DNA of 50,706 nucleotides from a bacterium. GTDB taxonomy: Bacteria; Patescibacteriota; Minisyncoccia; Phycocordibacterales; UBA2100. Positions 17,341-26,010 of the stretch are shown here, piece after piece. Position 1 is the first letter of the stretch; every line of letters starts with the position of its first letter. Made by a program: the position numbers and the translations under genes. Under the pieces are notes generated by a model that was given only the letters and a program-made list of their open reading frames with translations, was not told the origin of the DNA and did not search any database. The stretch is from NCBI GenBank assembly GCA_030647655.1, contig JAUSJH010000017.1, positions 1 to 50,706 on the forward strand, read 5' to 3'.

Positions 17341-18206
17341 CCGAGAGGCACGGCGTCAGAGACATCCCGCTGGTCTGGATATTCGCTACGAAGCCGTTCA
17401 ATGTCCTCCGGCTCCATCCGCCAGCCGACCGCGCCGAGGTTGTCTTTGAGATGCTCGACACTGCTTGATTTCGCGAGCGTAATCACGTTGTCCTGCGAAA
17501 TAAGCCAGTTGATGGCTATTTGCGCCGGCGTCTTTTGGTACTTTTTGCACATCTCGAGAACGATTCCCGGAGGATTTTCAAGAAGCGCGCCCTTCTGCAC
17601 GGGCCGCCACGCGGCGAGCAACACATCGTTCGCCTGACAATATTCCAGAAGCCCTTTTCTCTCCGGTTCGCGAAATTCCAGATTGTAGTGCACCTGATCA
17701 TAGACGATCCTGTTTTCGGTCAATGCTTGCGCTTCAGCAAGATGGTCGGCGCCGAAATTCGCTACCCCGATATTCCGTATCAAACCTTCCGCTTTTAGCG
17801 TATCCATTGCACGCATCGTTTCAGTAAGTGGCACGTCGGCTACGTAGCCGTGCAAGAGATACATATCAAAGTATTCCGTACCCACCCGTTTCAGGCTCGC
17901 TTTGCACGCGGAAAGGGTGTCGTCGTACGACAAATGATTGACGAATACTTTTGTGATAATGCGGAGCGAGGACCTGTCGAATCCTTGTATAGCACGGCCG
18001 ACGAGCTCCTCCGCGTGTCCGCCCGCATACATTTCTGCAGTATCAATACACGTAACACCGAGCTCTATCGCGGCGCGAATCGCCGCAACATCCACCTTGT
18101 CGTCGTTCAAGTAGTTGCGATGGCCTTTCCCTCCCATCCCCCACGTACCAATCCCAAATTCGGGGAGCGAAAATCCGTTCTTTAATTTCTTTTCCGGTAT
18201 GCTCAT
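17337..18206 (-). CDS. Aldo/keto reductase
   Basis: GIGTWGMGGKGH, TCIDTAEMYAGGHAEELVGRAI, YFDMYLLHG, NIGVANFGADHL. Confidence 0.9.
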   Translation of the reverse strand: MSIPEKKLKNGFSLPEFGIGTWGMGGKGHRNYLNDDKVDVAAIRAAIELGVTCIDTAEMYAGGHAEELVGRAIQGFDRSSLRIITKVFVNHLSYDDTLSACKASLKRVGTEYFDMYLLHGYVADVPLTETMRAMDTLKAEGLIRNIGVANFGADHLAEAQALTENRIVYDQVHYNLEFREPERKGLLEYCQANDVLLAAWRPVQKGALLENPPGIVLEMCKKYQKTPAQIAINWLISQDNVITLAKSSSVEHLKDNLGAVGWRMEPEDIERLRSEYPDQRDVSDAVPLG

Positions 18207-18234
18207 AGGTTTTATCCTATCACTTCACTCGATT

Positions 18235-19323
18235 TCACTCTTTTGCCCCGAGCGTTTGATACAGCGCACTTAATTTTCGCTTGGAGGCGGGAAAAAGAAG
18301 ATTCTTGCGTGCATACGCGAGTGCATTCCTGCCCCACTCTTCGCGCTCGCCCGCACTCATACTAGCAACCTTTTCTATCGCCTTCGCGAGCGCTTCGGCG
18401 GTAATCGGTGTTACAACGATGCCACATTTGGCGTCTTGGATTATTTCCACTTGATCACCCGCGCCGGAGGAAATAACCGGGCGCCCTGCCGCCATGTATT
18501 CGGCAAGTTTGAGCGGGAAAAGCAGATTACCGGCTGTCTCTTCCACCCGCGTCGAGAGCATGGCATCGCACGCGGTAATAAAGTTGACGACGTCTTTTCT
18601 CTCAACGTACCCACGATACGAAATATTAGGGATGCGCGGGAAAAGTGCTTCGTCTTTGGGCTCAAACCCCGCGATGACGAACTTGATATCTTTCCGCTCC
18701 GCGAGAATTTTCGCGGCGCCGATGATAAACGGTAGTCCCTGCCACCAGCCCGCTCCTCCGATGTAGCCGACAATGAGCCCCTCGTGCGCAGGAGGCGGGC
18801 TATACTCGACCTCAAATTCCGCCGCGTCCCATATCACCGTGATGCGCTCGGAATTCCATGTGCGTTTTGAGAGAAATGTTTTATACGAATTGCTGACCGC
18901 GATAATGGCATTTGCAGACCAGAGCCCGATGAGGTCGATAAGGTGGAAAAGAAACCTGATGTGCGGCCTCCCCGTCCTACTTTGCTCATACCATGCCCAT
19001 CCATGGACTTCGTAAATAATCTTCACTCTCCAGTGAAAAAATATTTTGTAGAGAAGCATCGGGACGACCGAGAGCGTTGTAAACCCATGGAGGACGTCTG
19101 GGCGGATAGAACGGAGAATCCTTACCGTTCGTCTTGTAAACGTGAAGAAGCCACAGCGGCCGAGCTCGAATCTATGATCGCTCGGTAGATTTACGGTGGC
19201 CGACGAGAATGCGACGAGATATACGTCGGAGACTTCGGAGCGTCCGCGCACTATTGTCTTTGCGCGTATCGGCGTTCCCCGCAGACTGTCCATGCTAAAA
19301 GGCGCAATGAATGCTGTTTTCAT
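18235..19323 (-). CDS. Glycosyltransferase family 4-like
   Basis: MKTAFIAPFSMDSLRGTPIRAKTIVRG, IIAVSNSYKTFL, FPLKLAEYMAAGRPVISSGAGDQVEII. Confidence 0.85.
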   Translation of the reverse strand: MKTAFIAPFSMDSLRGTPIRAKTIVRGRSEVSDVYLVAFSSATVNLPSDHRFELGRCGFFTFTRRTVRILRSIRPDVLHGFTTLSVVPMLLYKIFFHWRVKIIYEVHGWAWYEQSRTGRPHIRFLFHLIDLIGLWSANAIIAVSNSYKTFLSKRTWNSERITVIWDAAEFEVEYSPPPAHEGLIVGYIGGAGWWQGLPFIIGAAKILAERKDIKFVIAGFEPKDEALFPRIPNISYRGYVERKDVVNFITACDAMLSTRVEETAGNLLFPLKLAEYMAAGRPVISSGAGDQVEIIQDAKCGIVVTPITAEALAKAIEKVASMSAGEREEWGRNALAYARKNLLFPASKRKLSALYQTLGAKE

Positions 19324-19326
19324 AAG

Positions 19327-20472
19327 CTATTTCGGTGGCATGAGGACAAAAACCGCATCATACACTTCCTCGAGCGGTTTTCGGTAGCGGACGATATTCA
19401 CGACCTTGCCGTCCTTGTATTCCAGATACTCGCTCCTGAAAAGCCGCAAGAGCGGCTCGACGAATGTATTGAAGACCGTGAGGCCGAGCGAGCCGTGGAA
19501 ATCTTTCTCGGGTAAACCTCCGCGCGGATTTTCGTACGTGAAGTAGTACCAGCGATTCTCTGTCATGAGGATCTTCTTTGTCTGATACCACGAGAGGACG
19601 CAATTCTCCGAGAATTGCGTATGCGCGAAGCTCACCAGCGTATCGCCTTTTTGTATGGGAAGGCGTGAAAGCGGAAACGTAGCAAGCAGTGTATTCAGGA
19701 CGCGCATCGGACGCGCGCTGTACCAGACGCGCGGCACCGGTATCATCGTGTCGAATGCCTTGAGAAGTGGGTCGTCTTTCACCAAATCCCAACGATTGTG
19801 CTCTATCATTAAGAGCCCCGTCTTGATGGGACGCTTCTTGCGAAGATTGTTGACAATGATAGCGTCGCGCATCACGTATGCAGGATCAGACGCGATGAAC
19901 CAGAGGGTCTCCGGATTCCCGACCTCCTTTGAAATCGCTTCCATGGTCTTCTCCTCGTCCTCGATATCGGTCCTGTGCGAATCAGGAAGCGGCGCATCAA
20001 ATGAACGGATGAAAAAACTCTCGGGCAGCCCGTGAAAATAGCTGCGGTACCCCTCGATAGTTTCGTCCGGCACGGAGCCCTTCATCAGATCCAGAAAAAC
20101 CGCCGCGCGATATCCCATCGCATACGAGGAGGCCGCCGCCCATGAACACGACGCGAAGATCCACTCGATGTCGTGGGCACCGTGGAAGAGTAGGTAATCT
20201 GCAATGGTCCGCTTCCCCACCGTGAATCCGTTACCCGCGAGGTCGAGCTTCGTGTATTCATCAGTCTCATTGGGGTGCGGCTGGTAGAGCAGTGTATGCT
20301 CCGGAAGATTTTTTCGGATATACGCGAGCATCGCATTCGTCTGCTTGATGAACAGCGCTTGGTCAGTCCCGATAGGCAAATTATAGAAATCCGTCCCGAA
20401 GAAGACCGCTGTCCGCGCTTCCGGCGAATGTTCGAGGAGATACGGGAAAATGATTTTCTGGACCACGTGCAT
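19327..20472 (-). CDS. Putative (poly)sialyltransferase-like glycosyltransferase with HP-like (YQPHPNE) and S-like (SCSWAAASSYAMG) motifs
   Basis: HTLLYQPHPNETDEY and WIFASCSWAAASSYAMGYRAAVFLDL resemble HP/S motifs of bacterial sialyltransferases; next to a NeuB-like gene. TACACT-CTTTTG-ATG upstream. Confidence 0.45.
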   Translation of the reverse strand: MHVVQKIIFPYLLEHSPEARTAVFFGTDFYNLPIGTDQALFIKQTNAMLAYIRKNLPEHTLLYQPHPNETDEYTKLDLAGNGFTVGKRTIADYLLFHGAHDIEWIFASCSWAAASSYAMGYRAAVFLDLMKGSVPDETIEGYRSYFHGLPESFFIRSFDAPLPDSHRTDIEDEEKTMEAISKEVGNPETLWFIASDPAYVMRDAIIVNNLRKKRPIKTGLLMIEHNRWDLVKDDPLLKAFDTMIPVPRVWYSARPMRVLNTLLATFPLSRLPIQKGDTLVSFAHTQFSENCVLSWYQTKKILMTENRWYYFTYENPRGGLPEKDFHGSLGLTVFNTFVEPLLRLFRSEYLEYKDGKVVNIVRYRKPLEEVYDAVFVLMPPK

Positions 20473-20484
20473 CAAAAGAGTGTA

Positions 20485-21459
20485 TCAGGAAAACAGGGTA
20501 TTCTTGCGGCGCAATTTTGCCGCGATAGGCTTTTCGGATTCGAGAATCTCTTTTACTTCTTTGCCAAGGTATTTGGGCAATACCCGCAGCTCGTTCATGA
20601 GGCGTTGCCATCCGGAGACCTCCAGGCTCGCGGCGTGATCGCTTCCCCACATGGCGCGGTCGAGCGTGATGTGTCGCTCCAAGACGCAGGCGCCGAGCGC
20701 TGCCGCGACAAGAGGCGGATACGCACCGACCTCGTGCCCCGAGTAGCCGATGAGTGCTTTCGGGTATTTTTTGATAAGGCGCGGGATGTTGGCGAGGTGG
20801 AGCTCGTCGTCTTTTGCAGGATACGTCGAAATACAGTGCAGGATGATAAGGCCATTCTCGCCAAGAATTTCAACGATTTTATCTATCATTTTGTCGTCCG
20901 ACATGCCTGTCGAGACTATAATGGGGCGCTTCTTCGATTTGATGTACTTCAAAAGTTCTTTGTCGGTATTCGATGCCGAGGCGACTTTGTAGGCAACCGG
21001 CTTGAATTTTTCGAGAAAATCCACCGACTTCTCGTCCCACGGCGAGGCAAACCACAGGATGCCCTTTTCCTTGCAGTACGCATCTATCTCCTTATACTCG
21101 GGCGCGCCGAATTCAAGGATGCGCTTCAGGTCGCCGTTGGTCGTATCTTCCGGATCTTTGTTGAGGCGCGCCCACGCCTTCTTGTCCAAGATGTTGTACC
21201 CGTATTTCTTCTGGCGCAGACGCGCGGTCGTGATGAGTGTTTGGTCGATGGGTCGCGGACGTGCGAGCTCTTTCTTGGTGTAGACAATATCAATGCTGCG
21301 CTTCTGGAATTTGACGGCATCGCATCCGGCTTCAAAGGCGGCATCGATGAGCTTTTTGGCGAGCTCCACCGAGCCATTGTGATTGATGCCTATCTCTGCA
21401 ATAACAAACGGCGGCAGATTGTAGCCGATTTCCCTCTTTCCTATCTTGACGGCTTTCAT
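20485..21459 (-). CDS. NeuB-like N-acylneuraminate (nonulosonate) synthase, apparently without the C-terminal SAF domain
   Basis: FVIAEIGINHNGSVELAKKLIDAAFEAGCDAVKFQKR, PVAYKVASASNTDKELLKYI, PIIVSTGM, YPKALIGYSGHEVGAYPPLVAAALGACVLERHITLDRAMWGSDHAASLE; ends at KPIAAKLRRKNTLFS. Confidence 0.88.
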   Translation of the reverse strand: MKAVKIGKREIGYNLPPFVIAEIGINHNGSVELAKKLIDAAFEAGCDAVKFQKRSIDIVYTKKELARPRPIDQTLITTARLRQKKYGYNILDKKAWARLNKDPEDTTNGDLKRILEFGAPEYKEIDAYCKEKGILWFASPWDEKSVDFLEKFKPVAYKVASASNTDKELLKYIKSKKRPIIVSTGMSDDKMIDKIVEILGENGLIILHCISTYPAKDDELHLANIPRLIKKYPKALIGYSGHEVGAYPPLVAAALGACVLERHITLDRAMWGSDHAASLEVSGWQRLMNELRVLPKYLGKEVKEILESEKPIAAKLRRKNTLFS

Positions 21460-21549
21460 GATTTCGCCACGATACCACGGGCTCACTGGCTAATCAATGA
21501 TTCTTTTTTCCGCTATGTAAGTAGCGGAGTCTGGTATAAAATCACACCC

Positions 21550-22281
21550 ATGAAAGTTACGTTGTTTATTCCCACGTTCAACGAGATCGTTGGAGTGCGC
21601 GCCGTCATGCCGCGCGTAAAGCGCGAATGGGTGGATGAGATAATCGTCGTGGATAACAATTCGACCGACGGCTCGCGCGAGTACTTCGAAGAGCGCGGTA
21701 TCCCCGTCATCACTCAAAGTCTTCCGGGAACGATCGGTGCGTGGTGGGAGGGCTTTGAGGCGGCGACCGGCGACATTATTATCACATTTAGTCCCGACAA
21801 TAACTCCGTGCCCGAAGTCATTCCGCAACTCATTGAAAAGATGAAAGAGGGATACGACATGGTCATCGCATCACGCTACGCTGAGGGCGCCACGAGTGAG
21901 GACGACACTATGCTGTCCTCCGTCGGTAACTACGTGTTTACAAAGATAATCAATGTCCTTTTCGGTGGCCAGTATACGGATTCACTCGTGATGTATCGTG
22001 CTTTCAAAAAAGATATGCTTAGACAAATTGCGTTTACTTCGGAAACGGGACGAGAGCATAATACGCGTCTACTTGGAATGTTCGATATGCTGAGTTCGAT
22101 ACGATGCGCCAAGTACGGATTGAAAGTCGCGGAAATTCCCGGCGACGAGCCCGCGCGGCTCGACGACAGCGGGAGCCGCGTATTTCCCTACCTCGCAAGT
22201 CGACTCAGGGCAGCGACGCTCATGTTCTATCATGTGGGATACGAGTATTTCCGCAGAGATCTCCCAAAAGCAAACCGATGA
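21550..22281 (+). CDS. Glycosyltransferase family 2
   Basis: MKVTLFIPTFNEIVGVRAVMPRVKREWVDEIIVVDNNSTDGSREYFEERG; the 668-aa track ORF is an antisense upstream extension of this gene. Confidence 0.9.
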   Translation: MKVTLFIPTFNEIVGVRAVMPRVKREWVDEIIVVDNNSTDGSREYFEERGIPVITQSLPGTIGAWWEGFEAATGDIIITFSPDNNSVPEVIPQLIEKMKEGYDMVIASRYAEGATSEDDTMLSSVGNYVFTKIINVLFGGQYTDSLVMYRAFKKDMLRQIAFTSETGREHNTRLLGMFDMLSSIRCAKYGLKVAEIPGDEPARLDDSGSRVFPYLASRLRAATLMFYHVGYEYFRRDLPKANR

Positions 22282-23213
22282 ATACTTCAGACAAAATATT
22301 CGTGGCAGGCCACCGCGGACTCGCGGGAAGCGCTATCGTGCGCGCTTTGCAAAAGGCGGGCTTCAAGAATCTCGTGCTCAAGACGCACGAAGAACTCGAC
22401 CTTCTGGACGCGAAGGCGGTATCCGACTTCTTCTCGAAGGAGAGGCCCGAGTACGTATTTCTCGCCGCGGCACACGTCGGAGGCATCGCGGCCAACAATG
22501 CGTATCCTGCCGATCTCATATACGAGAATCTTGTGATAGAGACCAGCGTCATCCACTCCGCGCACGAATACAAGGTCAAAAAACTCCTCTTCCTCGGCTC
22601 GTCCTGCATGTACCCGCGGCTCGCCGAACAGCCGATGAAAGAAGAGTCGCTTCTGACAGGACCGCTCGAGCCGTCCAACAAGCCGTATGCCGTCGCCAAA
22701 ATCGCGGGTGTGGTCATGTGCCAATCGTTCAACAAACAGTACGGCGATAATTTCATTGCTGTCATGCCGGCGAACCTTTACGGACCAAATGATGATTTCG
22801 ATCTCCAGACCTCGCACGTGGTCGCCGCCCTCATCCGGAAATTCCACGAGGCAAAACAAAGCGGCGTGGCTGATATCACGCTCTGGGGCACCGGAGCGGC
22901 ACGGCGGGAATTCCTTCACGCCGACGACCTCGGCGAGGCTGTGCTCTTTCTTATGAACACGTACAACGATCCGGCGATTATCAATATCGGCACGGGCGAA
23001 GATGTCACGATAAAAGCACTCGCCGAGACGATACAAAAGATCGTCGGCTTCACGGGTGAGATCCGATGGGACAGCGAGAAGCCCGACGGCGCTCCGCGCA
23101 AGGTGGTGGATGTGAGTAAAATCCACGCGCTTGGCTGGCGTCATGCCGTCGCTCTCCCCGAAGGATTGCGAGATGCCTATGAGTGGTACCGAGGAAATAA
23201 CTCAAGGAGGTAG
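22278..23213 (+). CDS. fcl: GDP-L-fucose synthase / GDP-4-keto-6-deoxymannose epimerase-reductase family (Fcl- or ColC-like)
   Basis: KIFVAGHRGLAGSAIVRALQKAGF, AAAHVGGIAANNAYPADLIYENL, FLGSSCMYPRLAEQPMKEESLLTGPLEPSNKPYAVAKIAG, PANLYGPNDDF; ATGA overlap with the GT2. Confidence 0.9.
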   Translation: MNTSDKIFVAGHRGLAGSAIVRALQKAGFKNLVLKTHEELDLLDAKAVSDFFSKERPEYVFLAAAHVGGIAANNAYPADLIYENLVIETSVIHSAHEYKVKKLLFLGSSCMYPRLAEQPMKEESLLTGPLEPSNKPYAVAKIAGVVMCQSFNKQYGDNFIAVMPANLYGPNDDFDLQTSHVVAALIRKFHEAKQSGVADITLWGTGAARREFLHADDLGEAVLFLMNTYNDPAIINIGTGEDVTIKALAETIQKIVGFTGEIRWDSEKPDGAPRKVVDVSKIHALGWRHAVALPEGLRDAYEWYRGNNSRR

Positions 23214-23298
23214 CTATTGCCCCCTCTCTAAAAGCGATATAAAGTGCTTTTTTGACTAAGCGGAGGTCTGCTACGCTGAGGCAATAAAGATACATACT

Positions 23299-24204
23299 AT
23301 GAAAAGTCTCCATAAACGCACGAAAAATCTTGGTCACATACAGGGACTTTCCCGGAAATTCTCCAAGAAAATATCTCTCGAGGTGTTCAAGCGGATGTGC
23401 ATCTCACGCAATTTTGAACTGAAGGTGAAAAAAGCGTACGAAGAAAAATCCGTAAAGGTCCCGATCTACCTCTCGCTGGGCCAAGAGTCCGTCTCGGCCG
23501 CGGTTTCCGTCGCATTTCCAAAGCCGTATATCTTCGCGCAGTATAGATCGCACGACATATACCTAGCGTACGGCGGAGACCCTCTCGCGCTTGCCGACGA
23601 GCTCCTCTCCAAATCTTCCGGGTGTTCCGGCGGCATGGGAGGCTCCGTAGGTATACAGGCGCCCGAAATCGGTATGTTCGGTCATAACGGTCTCGTCGGC
23701 GATCAAGTCCCTATCGCCGTCGGATTTGCACTCGGAACCAATAAAAAGACACTCGCCGTACTGGGCGACGGCGCGGCTGAAGAAGATTACGTACTTGGCG
23801 CGTTGGGGTATGCCGTGCAAAGGAAGCTTCCGATGCTTTTCGTGTGTTTTGATAACAACCTTTCTATACTTACCGAGGTCAAGATCCGAAGGAGCTGGAA
23901 GATCGCTGAAGTCGCCAGAGGGTTTGGCATGGACGCGGTTGATATAGCGGATGATCCGTGGGTCATCATGCACCACATCCAAAAATTGCAGAAGAAATTG
24001 CCGGCCCTTATCAATGTACATACGGTACGGCACTTGTGGCATACTGGCACGGGCATTGATGGGCCGCCGGAGTGGAATCGCTATGAAATGGTGCGGGGGG
24101 AATTGCTACGTTTAGGATATGAGAGAGACGTGGTTCGCATTGAAAAGGCCGCGGAAGTGTCGACTACGGCAATCTGGGATCATGCCCTGAGAGGACTCAA
24201 ATAA
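23299..24204 (+). CDS. ThDP-dependent 2-oxoacid dehydrogenase E1 component, alpha subunit-like
   Basis: AQYRSHDIYLAYGGDP, ThDP/Mg motif GDGAAEEDYVLGALGYAVQRKLPMLFVCFDNNLSI. Confidence 0.88.
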   Translation: MKSLHKRTKNLGHIQGLSRKFSKKISLEVFKRMCISRNFELKVKKAYEEKSVKVPIYLSLGQESVSAAVSVAFPKPYIFAQYRSHDIYLAYGGDPLALADELLSKSSGCSGGMGGSVGIQAPEIGMFGHNGLVGDQVPIAVGFALGTNKKTLAVLGDGAAEEDYVLGALGYAVQRKLPMLFVCFDNNLSILTEVKIRRSWKIAEVARGFGMDAVDIADDPWVIMHHIQKLQKKLPALINVHTVRHLWHTGTGIDGPPEWNRYEMVRGELLRLGYERDVVRIEKAAEVSTTAIWDHALRGLK

Positions 24205-24207
24205 AAA

Positions 24208-25131
24208 ATGACATCCGCCGAAACGATTCGAGAGTTTACCCGTAAACACCTCAAGAAGGGTGGCGTGGTATTGGGCCAATGTCTCACCGCGGTTGGTTGG
24301 GTGGGAGGAACTGTTCCGGAGATGCGGGAAGAGGATGGTCTTATTGAGCTCTCGATTTCAGATGTTTCAAATGGCGGTGAAGCCGTCGGGTTGGCGCTTG
24401 CAGGACGTCGGCCTATCTACATCGTCCGGTACCAAGGTTTTCAGTGTTATAACGCGGCACTCATCATAAATTATGCCGCGCGTTCAAAAGCGATGTGGGG
24501 TGTCCCCTGTCCTGTGTTCGTGCGCTCTATAGGAATGGATGGTTCTGGTCCTGTCACCGGAGGACTTCATCATAGTATCTTTACGCGCATGCCCGGCATC
24601 CCCGTGTGTGCACCAATGACGCCGAAAGAGTATCAAAAAGCGTGGGACCACTTTCTCTCTCATGACGACCCGATCTGCGTAAGTGAACACCGGAGAGCAT
24701 TCCCAATCAATTTCGAGATGAGGAACTCTCTGCATCGAAAAGCTGATTTAACCCTTCTTGCCATTTCAGCTACCAGATTAGAAGCTCTGGATGCGCTGAA
24801 AATACTTGAGAAAGAGGGCGTGGTATGCAACCTCATACATCTTTTTTGGCTGAAACCATTTGTTGTAACAAAAGAGATAAAAAAAGCCCTTGCGTCTTCA
24901 CGCTACGGTGGCCTCGTACTCGACGGAGATTTCGAGGACGGAGTCGTTAAAACCATCGCACACGACATTAATAGTGAGACAGGTGCATCAATGCACGTTC
25001 TCGGACTCGAAGAACGCACGGCAGGATACGCGCCACATCTCGATAATCCGGCACCAAGCGCGGAACGCATATGTGAGACTGTTCGAAAGATCGTGCGGAA
25101 ACAGACGTCCCGTAAACGAGCCATGCAATGA
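24208..25131 (+). CDS. ThDP-dependent E1 component, beta subunit-like (transketolase C-terminal type)
   Basis: ISDVSNGGEAVGLALAGRRPIYIVRYQGFQCYNAALIINYAARSKAMWG, GLHHSIFTRMPGIPVCAPMTPKEYQKAWDHFLSHDDPICVSEHR. Confidence 0.88.
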   Translation: MTSAETIREFTRKHLKKGGVVLGQCLTAVGWVGGTVPEMREEDGLIELSISDVSNGGEAVGLALAGRRPIYIVRYQGFQCYNAALIINYAARSKAMWGVPCPVFVRSIGMDGSGPVTGGLHHSIFTRMPGIPVCAPMTPKEYQKAWDHFLSHDDPICVSEHRRAFPINFEMRNSLHRKADLTLLAISATRLEALDALKILEKEGVVCNLIHLFWLKPFVVTKEIKKALASSRYGGLVLDGDFEDGVVKTIAHDINSETGASMHVLGLEERTAGYAPHLDNPAPSAERICETVRKIVRKQTSRKRAMQ

Positions 25132-26009
25132 AAAACACACACCAAAAGATGAAGGTCGGTATAGTTGGGAGCGGAAACATCGGGACCGATCTGTTGTATA
25201 AAGTCCAACGGTCCAAGCTTTTGGAGTGCAGCATTTTTGCCGGCAGGGATCCGAAGTCCAAAGGCATCAAGCGAGCGAAGGCAATGGGCGTCAATACTTC
25301 ATTCGATTCCATCGAGGCCATCGAGCGGAATCCTGAGTTGTGTGAGATCGTTTTTGACGCGACGTCGGCCCGCGCGCATCTTAAGAACGCTCCTATTCTC
25401 AAAAGACTCGGCAAGCATGTAATTGATCTTACTCCGTCGCGCGTGGGGAAAATGTGTGTGCCAGCTCTCGATATCGAGGACAGCCTAACGGCAGAGAATA
25501 TCAGTATGGTGAGCTGTGGTGGGCAAGCTACTGCGCCGATTGCGCGTGCCATCATGGAGGTGCATCCTGAAACCAGTTATATCGAGGTCATCGGAAGTAT
25601 TTCTTCCAAATCTGCAGGTCCAGGCACGCGCGCAAATATTGATGAATACACTCAGACAACCAAAGACGCGATCCTTCTCTATTCTGGCGTCCCAAAGGCA
25701 AAAGCTATCATTATCTTAAACCCCGCAGAGCCAGAGGTGTGGATGTACAATACCGTGTACGCCACCATCGAGGATCCCAACATTCCGAAACTGACGAAAA
25801 AGATTAGGGACGTGGAGAGGGAAATTCAGAGATACGTGCCGGGCTACCGAGTTACCTTGGGACCAGTTTTTGAGAACGGTCGCCTCATTGTTTCCACGCA
25901 AGTCGAGGGAGCGGGAGATTTTTTGCCCAAATACTCGGGCAATCTCGACATCATCACTAGCGCGGCTGTGCGTGTCGCAGAAGAATACGCCCGAAGTAAG
26001 ATGCGATAA
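25128..26009 (+). CDS. Acetaldehyde (acylating) dehydrogenase, DmpF/MhpF-like
   Basis: VGIVGSGNIGTDLLYKVQRS, FDATSARAH, SMVSCGGQATAPIARAIMEV (catalytic Cys motif), VEGAGDFLPKYSGNLDIITSAAV. Confidence 0.93.
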   Translation: MKNTHQKMKVGIVGSGNIGTDLLYKVQRSKLLECSIFAGRDPKSKGIKRAKAMGVNTSFDSIEAIERNPELCEIVFDATSARAHLKNAPILKRLGKHVIDLTPSRVGKMCVPALDIEDSLTAENISMVSCGGQATAPIARAIMEVHPETSYIEVIGSISSKSAGPGTRANIDEYTQTTKDAILLYSGVPKAKAIIILNPAEPEVWMYNTVYATIEDPNIPKLTKKIRDVEREIQRYVPGYRVTLGPVFENGRLIVSTQVEGAGDFLPKYSGNLDIITSAAVRVAEEYARSKMR

Positions 26010-26010
26010 T

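Noticed and set aside
20275-21549. N-terminal ~425 codons of the 668-aa plus ORF
   Set aside because: Antisense to NeuB and the sialyltransferase-like gene; only the GT2 part from 21550 is credible.
22104-22277. 5' extension of the fcl-like ORF
   Set aside because: Overlaps the GT2 3' end; the ATGA junction at 22278 gives the proper Rossmann start.
25870-26010. 5' extension of the aldolase ORF
   Set aside because: Overlaps the aldehyde dehydrogenase; MQKLKFFDSTLRDGSHA at 26011 is the natural start.
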